Below, one piece after another: positions 26,180 to 35,390 of a DNA stretch of 64,000 bases; position 1 is the first letter of the stretch, and each line of letters starts with the position of its first letter. Under the pieces are notes generated by a model. The model was not told where the DNA came from and did no database searches. It saw nothing but the letters and a program-made list of their open reading frames with translations. The translations under genes and the position numbers were made by a program. Source of the stretch: Sphingomonadales bacterium UBA6174 (GTDB taxonomy: Bacteria; Pseudomonadota; Alphaproteobacteria; Sphingomonadales; Sphingomonadaceae); NCBI GenBank assembly GCA_002422945.1, contig DITW01000069.1, forward strand, positions 486 to 64,485, read 5' to 3'.

Positions 26180-27211
26180 TCATCCAAGCGTTGTGATGCG
26201 GTCGTTCAACCGGACCAGTGTTTTGCCCGAGGTTTCGCCCGCCATCAGGCGGATGAACGCGGCGGGCGTGCTTTCGAGGCCGGTCGAGACATTTTCGGTG
26301 GCGATCAGTTCGCCGGATTTGAACCATGCGGCCAGTTGATCTTCTGCCTCATGCAGCATGTCGACGGCTTCATAAGCGAGGAAGCCGCGCATCGTGATGC
26401 GATGGACCAGCACCTGCCAGATATTGCGCAGGAGATATGGCTCGGTCTGGTGATTGTAATTCGCGATCATGCCGCATACCGGAATGCGCCCGAAATCATT
26501 CATCAACGGCAGGATCGTATCAAGCGTCTTGCCGCCGACATTGTCGAAATAGAGATCGATGCCATCCGGGCAGGCGGCCTTGATCGCGGCTTCGAGATCG
26601 GGGGCCGTCTTGTAATTGACGGCGGCATCCATGCCGAGTTCCTTGGTGATCATTTCGGCCTTTTCGTCCGACCCGACGATGCCGACGACGCGGCAGCCGC
26701 GCAGCTTGGCAACTTGCCCTGCGACGCTACCGACCGCGCCTGCGGCGGCGCTGACGACGACGACATCGCCCGCCTTCATTGCGCCCGTGTCGAGCAGGCC
26801 GACATAGGCCGTGATGCCGGACCAGCCGAGTGCGCCCATATACGCGGTCAGCGGAATGGTTGGGTCGATCTTGACGTTTTCGAACGCGACGCTGGTGGGG
26901 TTGAGGACCGAATATTCCTCCCAACCGATAAAGCCGCGACCGTAATCGCCTTCCTTGAATGCGGGGTTGCGCGACTTGATCACCCGGCCCAGCACCATCG
27001 TCGGGATCAGCCCGCCAATTTGCACCGGCGGCATATAGCTTTTCACATCGTCCAACATGCCGCGCACGGCTGGATCAATGGCAAAGACCTGATTTTCGAG
27101 CAGGACCTGACCTTCTTCCAATTCAGGGATATCGGCCTCGACCAGCTTGAAGTTTTCCGGGGTAGGAATGCCGGTGGGGCGCGAGGCTAATACGATACGA
27201 CGATTTTTCAT
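26180..27211 (-). CDS. MDR-superfamily NADP-dependent oxidoreductase (prostaglandin reductase-like)
   Basis: A 343-aa zinc-free medium-chain reductase of the leukotriene B4 dehydrogenase/CurA type, expected to reduce the double bond of an alpha,beta-unsaturated ketone or aldehyde with NADPH. An N-terminal catalytic domain (AIDPAVRGML) is followed by the Rossmann motif SAAAGAVGSVAGQVAKL, a basic NADPH pocket region, and DLYFDNVGGKTLD. No zinc-binding cysteines. It is paralogous to the next gene upstream in the operon (27248-28279). Confidence 0.86.
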   Translation of the reverse strand: MKNRRIVLASRPTGIPTPENFKLVEADIPELEEGQVLLENQVFAIDPAVRGMLDDVKSYMPPVQIGGLIPTMVLGRVIKSRNPAFKEGDYGRGFIGWEEYSVLNPTSVAFENVKIDPTIPLTAYMGALGWSGITAYVGLLDTGAMKAGDVVVVSAAAGAVGSVAGQVAKLRGCRVVGIVGSDEKAEMITKELGMDAAVNYKTAPDLEAAIKAACPDGIDLYFDNVGGKTLDTILPLMNDFGRIPVCGMIANYNHQTEPYLLRNIWQVLVHRITMRGFLAYEAVDMLHEAEDQLAAWFKSGELIATENVSTGLESTPAAFIRLMAGETSGKTLVRLNDRITTLG

Positions 27212-27247
27212 GTGATAATTCCTGTTTTAAAATGGGGTGTAGGTTGT

Positions 27248-28279
27248 TCAGTTAGTTGCTGGATCGGCCAGTTTGACGACGGTCTTGCCATCATTTTGGC
27301 CGGTGAAAAGGGTAATGAAGGTCGCGGGTGCGGCCTCGATGCCATCGGCGATATGTTCACGATAGACGAGCTTGCCGCTCAATATCCATTCTTCGATCTC
27401 GCGCAGCGCGCGGGGGAAGATGTCCTTGTATGTGAAGGAGAGAAAGCCCTCGACCCGCAGCACTTTGCCGACAATCGAGAACAGATTGACCATCGGTTCC
27501 GCATCGGCGGATTGATTATATTCCGAGATCAGGCCGCACACCGGAATATGGCCACCCCAGTTCATGCAGGCGAGCGCCGCATCGAGCTGGATACCGCCGA
27601 CATTTTCGAAATACACATCCACGCCTTGCGGGCACAACGCCCGGATTTCGGCGGTGAGCTGCTCGCGCGTCTTGCCCTTGTAATCGATCGCGCCATCAAA
27701 GCCGAATTCCTCGATCAGGCGGCGGCATTTTTCCGGACCGCCAGCAAGGCCGACGACGCGACAGCCCTTGATCTTCGCGATCTGGCCGACGGCAGAGCCG
27801 ACCGCCCCGGCGGCACCCGATACCAGCACGGTTTCGCCTTTGAGCGGACGTCCGACTTCCAACAGACCAACATAAGCGGTGAGACCCGTTGCGCCGAGGA
27901 TCCCGAGGCTGTTGCTCAATGACAGGCGCGAGGCGGGATCGACCTTCCAGGTCATCGGACCCGGCGCATAGGCCGAATATTCCTGAAGAAGGGCAGTCCC
28001 CGTGACCAGATCGCCCGGCTTGTAATCCGGATGGCGCGATTCCAGCACCTTGCCGATGGTGTTCGTCACCATCGGTTCGCCCAAGGGGGTCGGAATCCAA
28101 TAGCCATCAGTGGCGCCCAGCATCTTGCGCAGGCCGGGATCGAGCGATGCATAATAATTCTGGACGAGGATTTCCCCATACTGTGGTGTCGGTATTGGCC
28201 GGTCGACGACATCAAAATCATCGACCTTGACCATGCCCTCAGGCCGTGACCGCAAGATCAGGGTCCGGTTATTTGGCAT
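27248..28279 (-). CDS. MDR-superfamily NADP-dependent oxidoreductase, paralog
   Basis: The same length (343 aa) and family as its downstream neighbour, clearly diverged: SLDPGLRKML, SGAAGAVGSAVGQIAKIKG, VDVYFENVGGIQLDAAL and PVCGLISEYN. Predicted zinc-independent enone reductase using NADPH. Two adjacent, non-identical copies in one operon suggest two different unsaturated intermediates or old duplication. AAAGGGAA precedes the ATG. Confidence 0.86.
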   Translation of the reverse strand: MPNNRTLILRSRPEGMVKVDDFDVVDRPIPTPQYGEILVQNYYASLDPGLRKMLGATDGYWIPTPLGEPMVTNTIGKVLESRHPDYKPGDLVTGTALLQEYSAYAPGPMTWKVDPASRLSLSNSLGILGATGLTAYVGLLEVGRPLKGETVLVSGAAGAVGSAVGQIAKIKGCRVVGLAGGPEKCRRLIEEFGFDGAIDYKGKTREQLTAEIRALCPQGVDVYFENVGGIQLDAALACMNWGGHIPVCGLISEYNQSADAEPMVNLFSIVGKVLRVEGFLSFTYKDIFPRALREIEEWILSGKLVYREHIADGIEAAPATFITLFTGQNDGKTVVKLADPATN

Positions 28280-28328
28280 CGCTCATTCCCTTTTATATCG
28301 TTTTTATCGTTGCATGCTGGAAACGAGA

Positions 28329-28359
28329 AACTGCCGCCGCCGATCCGGCGACAGCAGTT
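28329..28359 (-). terminator. Imperfect hairpin downstream of the SDR at 28373
   Basis: AACTGC (28329-28334) pairs with GCAGTT (28354-28359), with inner CGCCG/CGGCG pairing. It lies between the SDR stop and the next reductase start on the minus strand. It may only partly attenuate transcription. Confidence 0.4.
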
Positions 28360-28372
28360 CCGAATAAGCGGT

Positions 28373-29134
28373 TTAGAACTGAACGCGCTTGGTATAGCCG
28401 CCATCGACCACAAGATTGACGCCGTTAATCCAGCTTGCCGCCGGACTGGCGAGGAAAGTCACGGCGCGCGCGATTTCTTCCGGCTTGCCCATGCGATGGG
28501 TCGGGTGGAGGGCGACATGGGTGTCGTACAATTCCGGCATGCCCTGTTCGATCTGCTCCCAAGCGCCGCCCTTGAAGTAGATCGGCCCCGGCGACACGAC
28601 ATTCACGCGGATGCCCTGCGCGCCGACATGCTGCGACAATTGCTTGGCATAGGTGATCAATGACGCCTTGAGCGCATTATAGGCCATCGGCGCCATGAAG
28701 GTTTCGACCGAGGCGGTGGTGCCGATGAAGATGACCGATGCTTCGCCGGATTTTTCGAGATAGGGGGTGGCTGCTTCGACGCCGCGCACCGCGCCCAGCA
28801 CATCGGCTTCAAAGCAATTGCGCCAGCTCGCTTCGCCATCCATGCTGCCGCCAGCCGACACATTATGGACGAAAATATCGATACCGCCGAGCTTGTCACC
28901 CATGTCGGCGATCCAGCGCTGATAGGCTTCGCCATCCATCACATCGACGGCAGCGCCTATGGCCTTGCCCGGACGGCCTGCCAATTCGCCAAGCGCCTGT
29001 TCGACTTCATCAGCCTTGCGCGCGCCGATGGCGACGTCGCAACCTTCCGCCAGCAGGCTTTCCACAATGCGCCGACCGATGCCGCGCGTGGAGCCGGTGA
29101 CGAGTGCCTTTTTGCCGGAGAGTCCCAAATCCAT
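28373..29134 (-). CDS. Atypical SDR oxidoreductase
   Basis: A 253-aa SDR with standard TGSTRGIGRR, but the usual NNAG is HNVSA and the catalytic Ser position reads Thr (GTTASVETF) thirteen residues before Tyr in AYNALKASL. It shares an unusual C-terminus with the SDR at 38699-39526 (SPGPIYFKGGAWEQ versus CPGPIFVEDGSWGF, and a final VDGGYTKxVxF). The two form a distinct subfamily, each next to an oxygenase. AAGGAAG precedes the ATG. Substrate unknown. Confidence 0.84.
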   Translation of the reverse strand: MDLGLSGKKALVTGSTRGIGRRIVESLLAEGCDVAIGARKADEVEQALGELAGRPGKAIGAAVDVMDGEAYQRWIADMGDKLGGIDIFVHNVSAGGSMDGEASWRNCFEADVLGAVRGVEAATPYLEKSGEASVIFIGTTASVETFMAPMAYNALKASLITYAKQLSQHVGAQGIRVNVVSPGPIYFKGGAWEQIEQGMPELYDTHVALHPTHRMGKPEEIARAVTFLASPAASWINGVNLVVDGGYTKRVQF

Positions 29135-29232
29135 TTTAGCTTCCTTTGTGGTTCAAATGTGTAAGTGATCTGCTGCTTAGGCCGATGAATGAAAGGCCTA
29201 CACTCTGTAATGTGCCAAGTGCGCGTGACCGT

Positions 29233-30438
29233 TTAAAGATCCCATTCCAGACATAGCCGATTGATGCTGCCGACAATGCCGCCGCTGCAATGGGTGTCGG
29301 CATCAGGGGCAACCCGGAAATGCGGGATGCGCTTTAGCCATTCCTCGATGGTGATCGCGATTTCCATCCGCGCCAATTCCTGACCGGGGCACATATGCGG
29401 CCCGCTGCCAAAACCGGAATGGCGGGTGCGGGGGCGCTTGAAATCGACCTTCATTGGGTCTGCAAAATTGCGATCATCGATACCGTGGACAACCGTCGGG
29501 ATGCAGACCAATTCCCCGGCCTTCAAATGGACGCCATGAAATTCCATGTCCTCACGCACCGTGCGGGCAATTGTCACCAGACCAAAGCGGCGGAACAATT
29601 CATGGGTGGCGGGCAGGATATTCGCCGGATCGGCGGCGAGTTCGGCACAGGCCTCGGGATGTTCGGCCAGATAGAGCATGACGAAGCCGAGGAAATTGAC
29701 GACCGTATCCACGCCCGCGATCAATATCTGGGTCGAGATCGCCAGCGCCTGATCATGGCTCATCGGACCATTGCCCATGTCCGCCGTGATCATCCGGCTG
29801 ATCAGATCATCGCCCGGATGGGCGCGGCGTTGTTCGAGGATCGGGCCGAGATAATCGTAAAAAGCCTGTTTGGCGGCATCGAACGACATCGTCGGTTCGG
29901 GCCGGGTCATGCTTTCGGCCCAGAGGCGAATTTTCGGCGCGTCTTCTTCCGGGATATCGACCATCTTCATAAATACGCGGATCGGGAAGATGCGGGCAAA
30001 TTGTTCGGTGAAATTGCAGCGACCGTCAGCGACAAAGCTGTCGACCAATTCGATGACGGTCTGTTGGATCGCATCATGCATGCCGCGAATAGCCGATGGG
30101 GCGAGGCTGTCGTTCAGCAGCACCCGATAGGGACGATGTTCCGGTGGATCGATTGTCGTCGGGATCAGCCCGTGCATTTCGCCGATAGATTTGGGGATGA
30201 TGATGATGCGGCTGGAAAAGCGCTTATAATCGGACTGCACCTCGGCCAAGATATCGCCGCGCATCGCGATCCAATGGCCTTCATTCTGCGGGGTCCAGAT
30301 GATGTCGGGCGCGCTTTCCTGCAAATTGCGCCATGATTGTTGATAGTCCTGCTCCATCCCCGGCAGGGCATAGATGTTGACGTCCATCACGCGGTCCGGC
30401 GCGACATGATCGGGTATCGCAGTTGCAGTCTGGTTCAT
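29233..30438 (-). CDS. Cytochrome P450
   Basis: A soluble 401-aa bacterial P450. I-helix oxygen-binding motif AGVDT (in ILIAGVDTVVNFL), ExxR in HELFRRFG, and the heme loop FGSGPHMCPGQELARMEI with the axial cysteine at about residue 350. No membrane anchor, so it needs a ferredoxin or flavodoxin and a reductase; none is encoded in the window. GGAGAGAC precedes the ATG. It lies 98 bases upstream of the atypical SDR, which could oxidise its alcohol product. The CYP family cannot be named from the sequence alone. Confidence 0.95.
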   Translation of the reverse strand: MNQTATAIPDHVAPDRVMDVNIYALPGMEQDYQQSWRNLQESAPDIIWTPQNEGHWIAMRGDILAEVQSDYKRFSSRIIIIPKSIGEMHGLIPTTIDPPEHRPYRVLLNDSLAPSAIRGMHDAIQQTVIELVDSFVADGRCNFTEQFARIFPIRVFMKMVDIPEEDAPKIRLWAESMTRPEPTMSFDAAKQAFYDYLGPILEQRRAHPGDDLISRMITADMGNGPMSHDQALAISTQILIAGVDTVVNFLGFVMLYLAEHPEACAELAADPANILPATHELFRRFGLVTIARTVREDMEFHGVHLKAGELVCIPTVVHGIDDRNFADPMKVDFKRPRTRHSGFGSGPHMCPGQELARMEIAITIEEWLKRIPHFRVAPDADTHCSGGIVGSINRLCLEWDL

Positions 30439-30542
30439 GGCGGGCGTCTCTCCTGACGATTCTATTTTTCGCCCTTTTTAGGGCTTGTCCGCCATAGGTA
30501 TCACTGCGGGCATGATGATTAGATAGCCTGATATTATGATTA

Positions 30543-30566
30543 GGGGCCGCCCTGATCGGCAGCCCC
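30543..30566 (-). terminator. Hairpin downstream of the beta-propeller cytochrome gene
   Basis: GGGGC-x-GCC (30543-30551) pairs with GGC-x-GCCCC (30558-30566) over a 6-base loop, 17 bases past the stop of the minus-strand gene. AT-rich sequence follows toward the P450 gene. A plausible terminator separating the exported trio from the P450. Confidence 0.5.
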
Positions 30567-30583
30567 CAAGCCTTGCATTATCC

Positions 30584-32359
30584 TCAATCCGGGATTTCGA
30601 TGCGGACAAGCTGGGCCGCATTCTTGTTCGGCAACCAAACGGTGGTCTTGGCTGCGTTGACATCGACTACGACCTTGCGGGCGTCATAGCTTACCGGCAT
30701 CAGATATTGCACGATCTCGCCCGTTTTCGGGTCGAGCCGCAGCAACCTGTCCGATCCGGTGGCCGATACCCAGACCCGGCCCTTGGCATCGGGGCGGGCA
30801 TAATAAGGCGATATCCATTTCACCCCGACCGGATATTCGCGGATGATATCCGTATTGAGGTCGATCACCCCGATCTTGTCGGCATAGAATTCGCCGAACC
30901 AGAAGCGGTTCTGCGGATCGCGATAGCCACGGCGCGGATAGGCGATGGGGGTGGGGGTCGGGATCAACCTTGCCTTGCCGGTGCGCAGATTGGCCCGGAC
31001 AATGCCCGATGGTTCCGGCGCGGTGCATAGAAAATCACCATTGGCGTCCTGATCCATCATGTAACAATAGTTCAGCGGATTTTTATGTGTCGGGTCCTTG
31101 GGCGCAGGCATATCATCGAACAGGGTGATGCCCTTTGACAATTGCCCGGTCTTGATATCGAGCCGGAACGCCTGCTCATGCCGCTTTTCGCCCTCTGGCG
31201 GTGCGCCGAGACCGGTCGCCCATAGGCCGGTTTCACCCGGACGCACGGGGCCGAGGAACGGGTTTTTCCATATAACCGGCAGGTCGAATGTCTGCCATTT
31301 GCCGGTTTTCGGGTTGAAACGCGCGTGTTTGGTGCCGCCGATGGCGACCCAGACATTGTCCTCGCCATCGACCTGAATATCCTGCACCCCGACGATGCGG
31401 TCGGTGCCGGGGGCATGGTCGGCGGGCAGGGCGTTGGGCGATGCCCATTCACTGAACTTACCGGTTTTCGGATCGAGCATGCCGATGAAGTCCCAGCCGG
31501 TATTGCCATACCAGACATTGCCCTTGGAATCGACATCGAGGTCGTGGATCACGCTCATCTCGCGCGGGATCGGGTAGACAGTGACAACCGCCTTGGTCGC
31601 CGCGCCGGTCGGGCGGGGCAGGGTTTTGAGCGGATAGGACCAGTCGGTGCGTCCATTGCTCAGATTGACGGTAGAAAGCCAGTTGGCGATGGGTTTGGCA
31701 TCGCGGCCAAACCATTGCAGATTTTCCAAAGGCTGCGGCGGCCAAGCGAGCTGGATGCGATCTGCCGATGAATGGTCGGTTTCATAGGTCAGCATGCGCT
31801 GCATCACCGACAGAAACTCCGTCGCGTCATGGGAAGACCGCGCGACTCGCTCCAGCGAGTGACAAAAGGTGCAATTGACCATGTTGCGGATCATGACGTC
31901 TTTTTGGGCGTCGGTGCCGGGAAAGCTGTTGAGCCATTCGAGCGAGGTCAGTTGCGCAGCGAGCTTGTCATTATCGGTGACGGCGGCCAGCTTGAGGTCG
32001 AGCGATGCGGGCTGTGTGCCGACCGTTACCTGTGTCGGGGCCAGTTCATAGCCGACCGCGCGGATGGTGATATCATATTGGCCGGGCTTGAGATCATCAC
32101 GGGCGAAGGCAAAATGGCCCTGCGCATCTGAGGTGACGGCAACCAGCACCGGGCTATCACTGCGGCGCGCGATGACGATCACGCCCTCCATCACGCCTGC
32201 CTTGTCGGAACGGACATCCCCGGTAATCGCGCTGTCTGCGCTTGGGTTCGCGGCATTCATGGCGGCATGCCATGCTTGGGGCGCGAAAGGCGCAATCAGC
32301 GCGAGGGCAGCGACGGCGATCAGGCCGTGACGCATCTTGAAATGTGGCCGGAAATTCAT
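30584..32359 (-). CDS. Exported carboxypeptidase-regulatory/cytochrome c/beta-propeller (Vgb-like) protein
   Basis: A 591-aa periplasmic protein. A signal peptide (HGLIAVAALALIAPFAPQAWHA) is followed by a carboxypeptidase-regulatory-like beta-sandwich (about 45-125). A heme c motif NCTFCH comes next (Cys163, Cys166, His167), then a streptogramin-lyase-like propeller with repeated segments such as HDLDVDSKGNVWYGNTG, DIQVDGEDNVWVAIGG and GRVWVSATGSDRLLRLDPKTG. I start it at 32359, where GGGGAAG precedes the ATG; the longer frame adds a cysteine-rich nonsense leader. Third gene after a Tat flavoprotein and a small cytochrome, so an electron acceptor or substrate-binding role is inferred. Confidence 0.82.
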   Translation of the reverse strand: MNFRPHFKMRHGLIAVAALALIAPFAPQAWHAAMNAANPSADSAITGDVRSDKAGVMEGVIVIARRSDSPVLVAVTSDAQGHFAFARDDLKPGQYDITIRAVGYELAPTQVTVGTQPASLDLKLAAVTDNDKLAAQLTSLEWLNSFPGTDAQKDVMIRNMVNCTFCHSLERVARSSHDATEFLSVMQRMLTYETDHSSADRIQLAWPPQPLENLQWFGRDAKPIANWLSTVNLSNGRTDWSYPLKTLPRPTGAATKAVVTVYPIPREMSVIHDLDVDSKGNVWYGNTGWDFIGMLDPKTGKFSEWASPNALPADHAPGTDRIVGVQDIQVDGEDNVWVAIGGTKHARFNPKTGKWQTFDLPVIWKNPFLGPVRPGETGLWATGLGAPPEGEKRHEQAFRLDIKTGQLSKGITLFDDMPAPKDPTHKNPLNYCYMMDQDANGDFLCTAPEPSGIVRANLRTGKARLIPTPTPIAYPRRGYRDPQNRFWFGEFYADKIGVIDLNTDIIREYPVGVKWISPYYARPDAKGRVWVSATGSDRLLRLDPKTGEIVQYLMPVSYDARKVVVDVNAAKTTVWLPNKNAAQLVRIEIPD

Positions 32360-32393
32360 CGCATCTTCCCCCGTGATATTGGGCGGCAGCAGT

Positions 32394-32774
32394 TCAATTA
32401 TTCTTCGCGCCTTGGCTGATCCAATTGCGGAACAATGCGATGGTGGCGGCGGGCAAAGGCGCACCGCCAAAGGGCATGCGCACACCCTTGCCGCCCTTGG
32501 CCAAATGCGTGCCTTCAAGCTTCATGATGAGATAGCTGTCGTTCGGCTTGCCCGGCACCACACGGACCAATCCGGCGGTGGGCGATTTGACCCCGACCAG
32601 ATGGCGATAGGCCGCCTTTGGGTAAAGCGCGATATCGCCGCCTTCATCGCCGGTCGCATGGCAGGTCGCGCATTGCAATTTGAGGATCGGCGCGAGATCG
32701 CGGGTAAAGCTGACGGGTGCCTCCGCAAATGCCGGGGTGGCGATGAGAGCCGTAAGAAGGAGAAGACGCTTCAT
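32394..32774 (-). CDS. Small periplasmic c-type cytochrome
   Basis: A 126-aa exported cytochrome. The signal peptide is MKRLLLLTALIATPAFA. FTRDLAPILKLQCATCHATGDEGGDIAL places the heme c motif at Cys35/Cys38/His39. The sequence up to RMPFGGAPLP provides a candidate Met ligand, and IALFRNWISQGAK resembles the end of the planctomycete-type cytochrome domain. The ATG overlaps the flavoprotein stop (ATGA), so it is translationally coupled and its likely partner is that flavoprotein. Confidence 0.85.
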   Translation of the reverse strand: MKRLLLLTALIATPAFAEAPVSFTRDLAPILKLQCATCHATGDEGGDIALYPKAAYRHLVGVKSPTAGLVRVVPGKPNDSYLIMKLEGTHLAKGGKGVRMPFGGAPLPAATIALFRNWISQGAKNN

Positions 32775-34528
32775 GCCTTGATGTCCGATACAGAATGCTG
32801 CGCGGCGATATAGCCATAGGTGAGGGCAAGGCCGATAGTGCAGCCTGCACCATAATAGGCATCGCGTGACGGGCTGGCGATGCAATTGCCCGCGCCATAG
32901 AGGCCGGGGATCGGGCGCAGTTGATGGTCGAGCACCTGTGCCTTTTCGTTGATCAGCGGCCCGCTATTGGTGTCGAGCGCGCCTGCGGCCAGAATGATCG
33001 CGTAAAACGGTCCCTTGCTCGCCATCGGGTGCATGGTGACGTTCGGATAAGGATTGGCGGGATAGCTCGTCCCTTCGCGCCGGGCCGAAAACAGCAAATG
33101 CCAGTTGCGATCATAATCATGCAGGCCACGGTCGAAATCAGGGTCGCGTCCGGCGGTGGCGTAGCGATTGAAGTTGCTGACTTCGGCCAGCATATTGGCC
33201 TTGAACGCGGGATCGAGCCGCACCCCGCCGGTGGCGTGCGCGATGTTGGTCAGGCGTGTTGCCAGTGCCTCCGTCAATGCCTCCAGCGTCGGTGCCTCGA
33301 TAATCGCGGGAGCTTCGCTCTTGTCGAGCGGAAACGGATATGACCCGCCAAAGCTGTCGAGCGAACGATGGTCGAAAATCATGAACAACAGATGGTTCGG
33401 ATATTCTTCCTTGGTCGGATCATAGGTGAAGTGCATCCGCGTGCGATCATTGTAGTTCCGCTTTTCATTGCCGACGCGCTTGCCATATTTGTTGACGGTG
33501 ATCATGGAATCGCCCGGCAGATAATCGCAGCACCGTGCCAACGCCCGATTTTCAAGCGCTTCTTCCAATGCGACCTGCGAACGCCATGCCGAACCGAGGT
33601 TGCCCATCGCCGCCCCGGCCTCTGCCGCGATGGCGATGAAGTCGCCGGTCGCGCCGGTGCGGGCGCACGAACCAAAAAGCGCGGTCTGGTGGCGGTTGAT
33701 CAGCTCTTTGTTATGGGCATAGCCGCCGGTGCCAAAGATCACGCCCTTGTGCGCCTTGATCGAGAGCAATTTGCCATCGCCGTCCAATGCCTCGACCCCG
33801 ATCACGCGATTGTCTTGCTTGATCAGGCGGGTGACCTTGGTGTCGGTCAATACGGGCACGCCCTTGGCCAATAGCCATGCCTCCATTTGCGCGGCAAGGC
33901 TGCCGCCGCCGGTGTCGCCGCCTGCATTGGCCGCAGGCTGGATCGCGCGGCCATGCGGGGTTTTATTCTCCGGCACATGATCGGCATAATCGGGCGCGTC
34001 GCGATTGACGGCAAACATGCGGAACGGTTGAAACCCTAGTGCGCCCGATGTTTCCAGATGTTCGACCGCGACTGAACCATTGTCGTAAAAGGCCTCGATC
34101 AATTTATATTCGGCCTCGGTCACGCCAAGATTGGGGTGGTCGGGGGCAAAGCGCAGGGGGTAAGAAAAGCGCACCATATAACGCATCGCGTTTTGCTTGC
34201 TGTCATTGACGCCATCGGCACGCAGGAAGCGATTGTTGGGAATCCATGCCACACCACCGGATTTGCCGGTCGTGCCGCCGGTCATCGGTAGCTTTTCCAG
34301 CACGATCACTTTTGCGCCCTTGGAGGTAGCAGTGACGGCGGCAGCGCCAGCGGCAGCCCCGCTACCCACGCAGACCACATCGGCTTCCATGTCCCAATGA
34401 TGCGCCTGCGATTTAGGCGCGGCGGCAAAGGCAGAATCGGCGGCAAGGATCGCGCCGGGCAGCACCGCGCCCGCCGCCAAAATGGACCGGCGGCTGACAG
34501 ATTTCGGCGTGTTTGACGTGTCTTTCAT
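32771..34528 (-). CDS. Tat-exported FAD-binding dehydrogenase (fumarate reductase/ketosteroid dehydrogenase-like)
   Basis: A 585-aa flavoprotein of the succinate dehydrogenase/fumarate reductase/3-ketosteroid-1-dehydrogenase superfamily. SVSRRSILAAGAVLPG at residues 10-25 is a twin-arginine signal. FAD motif VCVGSGAAAGAAAVTA lies near 53, with EKLPMTGGTTGKSGGVAW next. The C-terminal segment GLYGAGNCIASPSRDAYYGAGCTIG contacts FAD. GGAGATGAGAGC precedes ATG 34528. Folded export fits a periplasmic enzyme passing electrons to the adjoining cytochromes. The steroid-like family resemblance does not prove a steroid substrate. Confidence 0.86.
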   Translation of the reverse strand: MKDTSNTPKSVSRRSILAAGAVLPGAILAADSAFAAAPKSQAHHWDMEADVVCVGSGAAAGAAAVTATSKGAKVIVLEKLPMTGGTTGKSGGVAWIPNNRFLRADGVNDSKQNAMRYMVRFSYPLRFAPDHPNLGVTEAEYKLIEAFYDNGSVAVEHLETSGALGFQPFRMFAVNRDAPDYADHVPENKTPHGRAIQPAANAGGDTGGGSLAAQMEAWLLAKGVPVLTDTKVTRLIKQDNRVIGVEALDGDGKLLSIKAHKGVIFGTGGYAHNKELINRHQTALFGSCARTGATGDFIAIAAEAGAAMGNLGSAWRSQVALEEALENRALARCCDYLPGDSMITVNKYGKRVGNEKRNYNDRTRMHFTYDPTKEEYPNHLLFMIFDHRSLDSFGGSYPFPLDKSEAPAIIEAPTLEALTEALATRLTNIAHATGGVRLDPAFKANMLAEVSNFNRYATAGRDPDFDRGLHDYDRNWHLLFSARREGTSYPANPYPNVTMHPMASKGPFYAIILAAGALDTNSGPLINEKAQVLDHQLRPIPGLYGAGNCIASPSRDAYYGAGCTIGLALTYGYIAAQHSVSDIKA

Positions 34529-34623
34529 GCTCTCATCTCCTTGCACGGCCCTCATTCTTTGGCGGGTCAACCGACAAGGTGGGGAATTGCGTGGTGTAAT
34601 TTGCTATTTTGCAGCGTGATTGG

Positions 34624-34645
34624 CAGCTATATAATATGATAGCTG
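34624..34645. promoter_or_regulatory. Candidate TetR operator between divergent genes
   Basis: CAGCTAT (34624-34630) and ATAGCTG (34639-34645) form a perfect 7-bp inverted repeat around an AT-rich 8-base centre. It lies in the AT-rich gap between the flavoprotein gene and the tetR gene. A CTGTCA half-site, as seen upstream of 35632, begins at 34643. Confidence 0.55.
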
Positions 34646-34766
34646 TCATGGTAAAATGATCTGATGTCTAGCGGTGTCGCCATATTTTATGATCTACTGG
34701 ATAGGCTATTTATAGCGCGTTTATTGTATTGTAATAAATAATAATATTTGAAAGAGGGTGTTGAAG

Positions 34767-35345
34767 GTGCCGATTGTCGTAGATCGAAAAGAGCGTCGAG
34801 AGATGGTAACTTCCATCGCGTTTGATTTGGTTGCTGAAATAGGTATTGAGTTGCTGACATTCAAGGAAATTGCGACCGCTGCCGGATACAGCACAGCGAT
34901 TATTTCAAATTATTTTCACAATAAAAGTGAACTCTTGTTCAAAGTCTATGAGTTCGCGAACATCAGGGCGCGTGATCGCATGATGGCTGCATTTGAAGCG
35001 GGGGAACCGCTCCAGTCATGCTTTGAATCGATTATGCCGATCTCGCCGGAGAGCAAGAAAAACTGGCGCGTGTGGATGAGCTTTTGGGGGCGGGTGCATC
35101 TTGATCCCCTTTATGCGGCGGAACGGTCGCGCGCGGCCAAGGATTCACTCGGCCTGTATCGTCAGATGCTCGCTTTTCGTTATGGCGACGCGCAGGGTGT
35201 GTGCAAATTCGACCTCGATACGGCGGCCTATCGCTTGTTGGCATTGGTGGCGGGGGCATCGCTGGAGGCGTGTTTCGATCCGGAGGGCTGGCCGGATGAA
35301 AAGCTGCGGGCAATGCTGGCAGCGGAACTCGATGCATTAGGTTGA
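34767..35345 (+). CDS. TetR-family regulator (BetI-like)
   Basis: A 192-aa regulator: helix-turn-helix LLTFKEIATAAGYSTAIISNYFHNKSELLFKV near residues 30-62, then an all-helical ligand-binding domain. Start codons GTG 34758, TTG 34761 and GTG 34767 are all in frame; I choose 34767 because GAGGG lies 8 bases upstream. It diverges from the exported flavoprotein operon and precedes the Dabb-PASTA/ABM/Rieske operon, so it could control both. Its GC content near the start is lower than its neighbours. Confidence 0.88.
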   Translation: MPIVVDRKERREMVTSIAFDLVAEIGIELLTFKEIATAAGYSTAIISNYFHNKSELLFKVYEFANIRARDRMMAAFEAGEPLQSCFESIMPISPESKKNWRVWMSFWGRVHLDPLYAAERSRAAKDSLGLYRQMLAFRYGDAQGVCKFDLDTAAYRLLALVAGASLEACFDPEGWPDEKLRAMLAAELDALG

Positions 35346-35390
35346 GCGTGATCGTGACTCGCGCAAATTAGGGATTTCTCATAAGCTCAC

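Noticed and set aside
29395..30336. A 313-codon plus-strand frame opposite the P450
   Set aside because: Composition biased to His, Arg and Asp, no start signal, and it lies fully within the P450 gene.
33553..33562. CAAGCGCTTC, one base from the LacI-type operator core
   Set aside because: It lies within the flavoprotein coding region, is not a full palindrome and has no promoter beside it.
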